9,846 bases of DNA from NCBI GenBank assembly GCA_030044295.1, contig JASHWB010000351.1, positions 1 to 9,846 of the forward strand, given 5' to 3'. The DNA comes from Candidatus Acidiferrales bacterium. GTDB taxonomy: Bacteria > Acidobacteriota > Terriglobia > Acidiferrales > UBA7541. The notes under the pieces are model-generated. The model saw only the letters and a program-made list of their open reading frames with translations, searched no databases and was not told the DNA's origin. The position numbers and the translations under genes are program-made. Below are positions 6,228-9,846 of this stretch, one piece after another (position 1 is the stretch's first letter; each line of letters opens with the position of its first letter).

Positions 6228-7328
6228 TTGTTGCGCTCAAGTTTGAAATTCCGAGTGGCACTACTGATGTTTTTGGGCTTCTGCGCGTCGGCTTCCGCCA
6301 ATGGCGGCAGCGCGAAATCGGGCGAACCGCAGCACGCTTCGTTTGAGGTACAGAACGTATTGACGCTGAAGGTTCCGCAGGGAGCGCACCAGCTGCGCAT
6401 CTGGTTCGCAGTCCCACAGGAAAACACGTATACGAACGTGACGGATTTCACAGCGACTACGCCCTACCACGTGGAGTACCGCAACGACTCTTGGGGAAAT
6501 CGCGAGGGATACATCGTCGTCGATGAGCCGAAGGGGCCGGAAATCACGATCACCGAGCGTTTCCGCGTCCGGCGCAGCGAGATTCTTAACCATCTCGATC
6601 CGTCGAAAACGCGGCCGCTTACCGATGCCGAACGCAAGGCGCTCGAGCGTTACTTGTTGCCGACGACCTACGTGATTATCAACGACCAGATCAAAAATCT
6701 CGCGAACCAGATCGTCAGTGGCGAGACGAATCCGATTCTAGCGTCACGCAAAATTTACGATTGGACGCTGAATAACATCACCTACTGGGTTGAATACCCG
6801 GACCACATGCACGCCTCGAAGACCGGCAGCACGGACTTCTGCCTGGGCACGAAATCCGGCAATTGCACGGATTTTCATTCGTTGTACGCGTCACTTTCGA
6901 TGGCCGCCGGCATCCCGACACGGATGGTGTACGGCTCGCTGCTGAAACCGACTCTCGACGGAGTACCGGTGGACGCGAGCTACCACTGCTGGATTCAGTT
7001 CTACGCGCCGAACTATGGCTGGATTCCTCTGGACGTTGCTCTTGCCGACATTTACGGCAAGGAATTTCCGCTAACGTCGCAGAACAAGCAGCTGGTGGAG
7101 CTGACGACCGCTACCGGCTACAAAGGCTTCGACAAGAGCAAGATCAACTTTTATTTCGGCAATCTCGACGACCGCCGCGTGGTTTGGTCCACCGGACGCG
7201 ACTTGATGATGCAGCCGCCGCAAGATGATGGTCCAGTGAACGCGATGGTGGAAATGTACGCCGAAGCGGACGGCAAGACATACACCGATTGGACTCGCAA
7301 GTTCACGTACAAGCAGCTATCGCAGTAA
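6228..7328 (+). CDS. Exported transglutaminase-like cysteine protein
   Basis: The gene starts with TTG at 6228 behind a consensus Shine-Dalgarno (6212-6219) and encodes 366 residues. An N-terminal Sec signal is visible: basic LRSSLKFR, a hydrophobic core (about 10-18) and a likely cleavage after ASA (about 22-24). The mature part begins with a beta-rich region (about 38-115) ending in an acidic/polar linker, followed by a transglutaminase-like core. The catalytic triad is visible: C213 in SGNCTDFHSLYASL (210-223), H253 in ASYHCWIQF (250-258) and D269 in GWIPLDVA (264-271). Such bacterial proteins act outside the cytoplasm as peptidases or amide-bond enzymes more often than as crosslinkers; the substrate is unknown. 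A later ATG at 6267 would destroy the signal peptide, so TTG is preferred. The next gene begins 17 bases downstream. Why an exported protein leads a sulfur-related operon is not explained by the sequence. Confidence 0.9.
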   Translation: MLRSSLKFRVALLMFLGFCASASANGGSAKSGEPQHASFEVQNVLTLKVPQGAHQLRIWFAVPQENTYTNVTDFTATTPYHVEYRNDSWGNREGYIVVDEPKGPEITITERFRVRRSEILNHLDPSKTRPLTDAERKALERYLLPTTYVIINDQIKNLANQIVSGETNPILASRKIYDWTLNNITYWVEYPDHMHASKTGSTDFCLGTKSGNCTDFHSLYASLSMAAGIPTRMVYGSLLKPTLDGVPVDASYHCWIQFYAPNYGWIPLDVALADIYGKEFPLTSQNKQLVELTTATGYKGFDKSKINFYFGNLDDRRVVWSTGRDLMMQPPQDDGPVNAMVEMYAEADGKTYTDWTRKFTYKQLSQ

Positions 7329-7345
7329 CGGGGCCCCCGCAGCTT

Positions 7346-7582
7346 ATGCATGACGATCGCTTCAGTGTAGCCGACACATGGGATGCGGGAGACATGGGCT
7401 GCGGCGAGCTTTTGATTCACCTGGCCGGACGCGTGCGCGCTCTGGCGCCCGGCCAGGTGTTCGAATTGCGCGCGCAGGATCCCGGCGCAGTGGAGGACAT
7501 TCCTTCGTGGTGCCGGTTGACGGGCCACACGCTCGAATCTGCGCAACATCCGGTTTATCGCATCCGCCGCAGGAGTACCTGA
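7346..7582 (+). CDS. TusA/SirA-like sulfur carrier protein with variant CG motif
   Basis: This 78-residue protein has the size and pattern of TusA, a small two-layer sandwich that carries a persulfide on a cysteine. Its aligned features are WDAGDMGC (12-19), where TusA has L-D-x-x-G-x-x-C, then the helix region to about residue 33, the LAPGQVFELRAQDPGAVEDIPSWC strand-and-helix signature (33-56), RLTGHTL (57-63), and a final strand VYRIRR (70-75). The carrier cysteine is C19, but it is followed by G-E-L instead of the usual P-x-P. C56 is a second cysteine typical of the family. The ATG at 7346 fits the family length; a longer reading from 7289 would overlap the preceding gene. The ribosome binding site is weak, suggesting coupling to the upstream gene. 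It lies in tandem with a dsrE-like gene and a TusA-OsmC fusion. The family call is good; partner and sulfur source are unknown. Confidence 0.85.
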   Translation: MHDDRFSVADTWDAGDMGCGELLIHLAGRVRALAPGQVFELRAQDPGAVEDIPSWCRLTGHTLESAQHPVYRIRRRST

Positions 7583-7597
7583 GATCTTTTAATCTAC

Positions 7598-7606
7598 GAG
7601 GAGGCA
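7598..7606 (+). promoter_or_regulatory. Strong ribosome binding site of the DsrE-like gene
   Basis: CGAGGAGGC (7598-7606) lies just ahead of the ATG at 7610, with GGAGG ending about 5 bases before the start. It is the strongest ribosome binding site inside the five-gene run and suggests that the DsrE-like protein is made at a higher level than its neighbours. It also fixes the start of this gene. Confidence 0.7.
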
Positions 7607-7609
7607 AAC

Positions 7610-7972
7610 ATGCCTGGTAGTTTTTGCGTCAGCATCACCAATTCGAAGAACGACACGGACAGAGCAACCGTGGGATTCGTAGTAGCCAATGCGGCCGTCG
7701 CGTCGGATAAGGATACGATGGTCTTTCTCAGCACCGAAGGCGTTCGGCTTGCGGTCAAGGGCTTCGCAGACGATATCCACGAATCCGGATTCGCACCGCT
7801 GAAAGAGTTGATGGAAAACTTCGTCAAAGCAGGCGGGAAGATTTACGTCTGCTCGCCGTGCTTCAAGAAACGCGGGCTGCCCGACGACAAGCTGATTGCC
7901 GGAGCCACGATCGTAGGCGGAGCAAAACTGGTGGAATTTCTAGGCGGCGGAAGCCCGTGCGTTTGTTACTGA
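7610..7972 (+). CDS. DsrE/DsrF-like sulfur-relay family protein
   Basis: This 120-residue protein has the alternating strand/helix pattern of the DsrE fold: a first strand SFCVSITNS (4-12), a helix starting with DRATVGFVVANAAVAS (17-32), TMVFLSTEGVRLAVKG (36-51), a helix around PLKELMENFVKAGGK (63-77), then IYVCSPCFKKRGL (78-90) and a final strand/helix pair. Five cysteines are present: C6, C81 and C84 as a CxxC at the position where DsrE-type proteins carry the active cysteine, and C117/C119 as a CxC in the C-terminal SPCVCY. DsrE-family proteins hand sulfane sulfur to and from TusA, which fits its place between two TusA-type genes. It lacks a signal peptide, so it should be cytoplasmic. It is not a canonical dissimilatory DsrE, because no dsrAB or hdr genes accompany it here. 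The starting codon has a strong ribosome binding site. Confidence 0.87.
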   Translation: MPGSFCVSITNSKNDTDRATVGFVVANAAVASDKDTMVFLSTEGVRLAVKGFADDIHESGFAPLKELMENFVKAGGKIYVCSPCFKKRGLPDDKLIAGATIVGGAKLVEFLGGGSPCVCY

Positions 7973-7997
7973 CGCCCTAGCGGAATAGGAGCAGAGG

Positions 7998-8723
7998 ATG
8001 GTTGAGCCGGAAATCGTTCCGGACGCGACTTGCGATGGCGGCGACCTGGATTGCGGCAGCGGACTTCTGTTGATCATCCGCAATTCGATGTCGCCGCTGC
8101 CGCCGGCGGGAGTGCTGGAGGTGCGCAGCCGCGAAATCAGCGTCCGCGAAGATTTGCCCGCGTGGTGCCGGATGGTCGGTCACGATCTGCTCGCCACGCG
8201 CCCAGGTGACGCCGGCTCAATCAGCTATTTTATTCGCAAAAAATCAGAGGACGCGGCGCTTCACCAGGATTTGGAACAGGCTCGCAATGTCGTGTGGCGT
8301 GCCCGAATCAGTGGCTCGGGCGGCATGGAGGCACAGGTCTTCATTCGCAACCATTCGTTTGTTGTCGGCCAGCCGGCCAGTTTCGACACGGCCGATAAAG
8401 CGGTGAGCGCCGTCGAATACCTGCTCGGCTCTTTGGGAGCTTGCCTCGCAGTGGGTTTACAATGGCGCGCTTCGCGGCGTGGAATCCAGATTCGGAACCT
8501 CGAAGTGTCTCTGCGGGCGCGCTCCGAAGACGTACTTGTGTATCTCGGATTGCAGGAAGAGGGAAATGCAGGCCTTGCCGGTGTGCGCGCCGTCGTGTAC
8601 GTGGATGCCGATGCGGAGCCGGAAATTTTGGAAGAACTGCTGGCAGAAACGCTGCGGCGTTCGCCTGTGACGCAGACGTTTCAGCGTGCCGTGAGGGTAA
8701 CTGCTGAGCTGCGCAAAGCGTAA
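7998..8723 (+). CDS. TusA-OsmC fusion protein
   Basis: This 241-residue protein joins two domains. Residues 1-80 are TusA-like: CDGGDLDCGSGLLLII (12-27) with carrier position C19, then the EVRSREISVREDLPAWCRMVGH signature (41-62) with C57, and a terminal strand ISYFIRKK (75-82). A linker leads to an OsmC-like domain (about 95-241): VVWRARISGSGGMEAQVFIRNHSFVVGQP (98-126), the central helix AVEYLLGSLGACLAVGLQ (138-155) with C149, GIQIRNLEVSL (162-172) and the C-terminal LRRSPVTQTFQRAVRVTAEL (219-238). Ohr/OsmC proteins use two cysteines; the second normally sits in a C-P-V-x-x-T segment, but here it is serine (S222 in RRSPVTQTF). A classical hydroperoxide reductase is therefore unlikely; a persulfide/thiol-handling or YhfA-like role is more plausible. 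AGGAG at 7988-7992 gives a good ribosome binding site for ATG 7998. The MetE-like gene starts 2 bases after its stop. Confidence 0.86.
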   Translation: MVEPEIVPDATCDGGDLDCGSGLLLIIRNSMSPLPPAGVLEVRSREISVREDLPAWCRMVGHDLLATRPGDAGSISYFIRKKSEDAALHQDLEQARNVVWRARISGSGGMEAQVFIRNHSFVVGQPASFDTADKAVSAVEYLLGSLGACLAVGLQWRASRRGIQIRNLEVSLRARSEDVLVYLGLQEEGNAGLAGVRAVVYVDADAEPEILEELLAETLRRSPVTQTFQRAVRVTAELRKA

Positions 8724-8725
8724 GC

Positions 8726-9846
8726 ATGGAGCGCAATCTCTTATATCCGGTAACGGTCGTAGGAAGCTGGCCGCGCCCTGCGTGGCTTCTGGAAGCGATG
8801 AAGCGGCGTTCCGCCTCCTTACCTGAGCTGCAGGATCAGGCGACGCTGATGGCAATCAAATATCAAGAAGATGCGGGCGTGGACATCGTTTCCGACGGCG
8901 AGCAGCGCCGCGACAACTTCTATTCGTTTATTGCCGACCGCCTCGAAGGCATCCGCTTGATGACGCTCGCCGAACTGCTCGATTATGTCGAGGATAAAGC
9001 CGCGTTCGAGAATCTGCTGAACGCGCTGGACGTTCCGGCATTCGCAATCAAGAACCCCGTTGTGGTCGGCAAAGTCCGTCGCCGCAAGCCGCTGGTGCTC
9101 GACGATTTCCATTTCCTTCGCCGGCACACGGCGAGGGCGACGAAAGTGACGTTACCAGGGCCGTATCTGCTGGCGCGGTCCACTTGGGTGAAGGGCCTTT
9201 CGGAGTCGATTTATCCAAACGCCGATGCGCTTGGCGACGACGTCGTTGCCGTCCTGCGCGAAGAACTTAGCGAGCTCGCCGCTGCCGGCGCGGATATGGT
9301 CCAATTCGATGAACCCGTGCTTTCGGAACTGCTGCTCGCGGGCAGATCGGCAACGCGCACGTTCATGTGCGCCGCGCTTGCGGCGAGCTCCAGTCCCGAG
9401 GGCGAGCTCGAGCGCGCCGTTAGCCTGCTGAATCGCGTAGTTGAAGAGATTCATGGCCCGATCCTGGGCGTACACGTTTGCCGGGGCAACTGGAGCCGCA
9501 AGGAAGACGTCCTGTTGGCGGGTCCGTACGACGGCCTGATTCCGTACTTAAATCGCATGAAGCTCGATCAGTTTGTGCTCGAATATGCGACCTCGCGCGC
9601 GGGCGCTCCGGCTGCGCTAGCCGCACTCAATTCGAAGGCGCAGGTAGGCTACGGCGCGGTAAATCCGCGTACAGCGGACGTGGAAGAACCGGAGGTGATT
9701 GCAAGACACGTTCGCGAACTGGCGCAGTTCGTTTCCCCCGAGCGGATTTACCTGAATCCTGACTGCGGCTTCGGAACCTTCGCCGAGCGGCCGGTTGCCG
9801 ATGCGCCAACGGCTTTCGCCAAACTTGCTGCTCTAGCTGAAGCCGC
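8726..9846 (+). CDS. Single-domain MetE-like zinc methyltransferase (cut by right edge)
   Basis: From ATG 8726 the reading frame is open to the window edge: 373 residues, probably lacking only a few at the C-terminus. It corresponds to the catalytic C-terminal half of cobalamin-independent methionine synthase (MetE is about 750 residues), so it belongs with the 'core MetE'/UROD-like methyltransferases. The zinc and thiol-activating residues are all present: H250 and C252 in GVHVCRGNW (248-256), E286 in FVLEYATSRAG (283-293) and C347 in LNPDCGFGT (343-351). Also visible are VGSWPRP (12-18), the DGEQRRDNFYSF segment (57-68), TLPGPYLLAR (142-151) and QFDEPVL (193-199). Possible roles are folate-independent methionine synthesis (as in the MesA-D types) or alkyl transfer to another thiol; no activity can be assigned. 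It has no Shine-Dalgarno and begins 2 bases after the TusA-OsmC gene, so its translation is probably coupled. Confidence 0.92.
   Translation, partial: MERNLLYPVTVVGSWPRPAWLLEAMKRRSASLPELQDQATLMAIKYQEDAGVDIVSDGEQRRDNFYSFIADRLEGIRLMTLAELLDYVEDKAAFENLLNALDVPAFAIKNPVVVGKVRRRKPLVLDDFHFLRRHTARATKVTLPGPYLLARSTWVKGLSESIYPNADALGDDVVAVLREELSELAAAGADMVQFDEPVLSELLLAGRSATRTFMCAALAASSSPEGELERAVSLLNRVVEEIHGPILGVHVCRGNWSRKEDVLLAGPYDGLIPYLNRMKLDQFVLEYATSRAGAPAALAALNSKAQVGYGAVNPRTADVEEPEVIARHVRELAQFVSPERIYLNPDCGFGTFAERPVADAPTAFAKLAALAEA

Noticed and set aside
7998..8723. Classical organic hydroperoxide resistance protein (Ohr)
   Set aside because: The second active-site cysteine is serine, and an N-terminal TusA domain is fused; the OsmC fold is clear but the Ohr function is not supported.

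Overview
This is a GC-rich, gene-dense bacterial chromosome segment. Several features suggest Acidobacteriota: the gene content (Lhr-type helicase, single-domain MetE-like protein, TusA/DsrE/OsmC proteins), the codon choice, and a short hairpin repeat around GGGCTAAAGCCC that I recall as abundant between genes in that phylum. The assignment comes from memory of such genomes and was not tested by a search. No rRNA, tRNA, CRISPR array, integrase or transposase is visible, and nothing points to recent mobile DNA.

Layout, left to right. (1) 1-762, minus strand: the N-terminal 254 residues of an Lhr-like superfamily 2 helicase that runs off the left edge. (2) 763-1407: about 645 bases with no convincing gene, holding a direct repeat, a 12-base palindrome and one copy of the hairpin repeat. 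(3) 1408-1743, minus: a small two-helix membrane protein of unknown function. (4) 1744-2045: a divergent intergenic region with a good sigma-70-type promoter pointing right. (5) 2046-4266, plus: a sugar pair, trehalose-6-phosphate phosphatase (otsB) followed 10 bases later by a 12-helix sugar-porter family transporter. (6) 4267-4400: a convergent spacer with the second copy of the hairpin repeat. (7) 4401-5941, minus: a DUF1749-like alpha/beta hydrolase and then a class I SAM methyltransferase, possibly preceded by a 61-codon small ORF with a strong ribosome binding site. (8) 6228-9846, plus: a tight run of five genes, namely an exported transglutaminase-like protein, a TusA-like sulfur carrier, a DsrE-like protein, a TusA-OsmC fusion and a single-domain MetE-like zinc methyltransferase that is cut by the right edge.

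The last block is the most interesting part. Two TusA-type domains, a cysteine-rich DsrE-like protein and an OsmC domain are the kinds of parts used in persulfide relay, and they lie directly upstream of an enzyme that keeps all four zinc-site residues used by MetE to activate a thiol. The spacings are 17, 27, 25 and 2 bases, so the genes are probably co-transcribed. Both TusA domains have lost the proline of the CPxP motif, and the OsmC domain keeps only one of its two usual cysteines. The parts therefore look specialised rather than standard. A relay that delivers sulfur or a thiol to a dedicated alkyltransferase is a reasonable hypothesis, but it is inference. The leader in front of this block also contains a perfect 8-base complement to its Shine-Dalgarno sequence.
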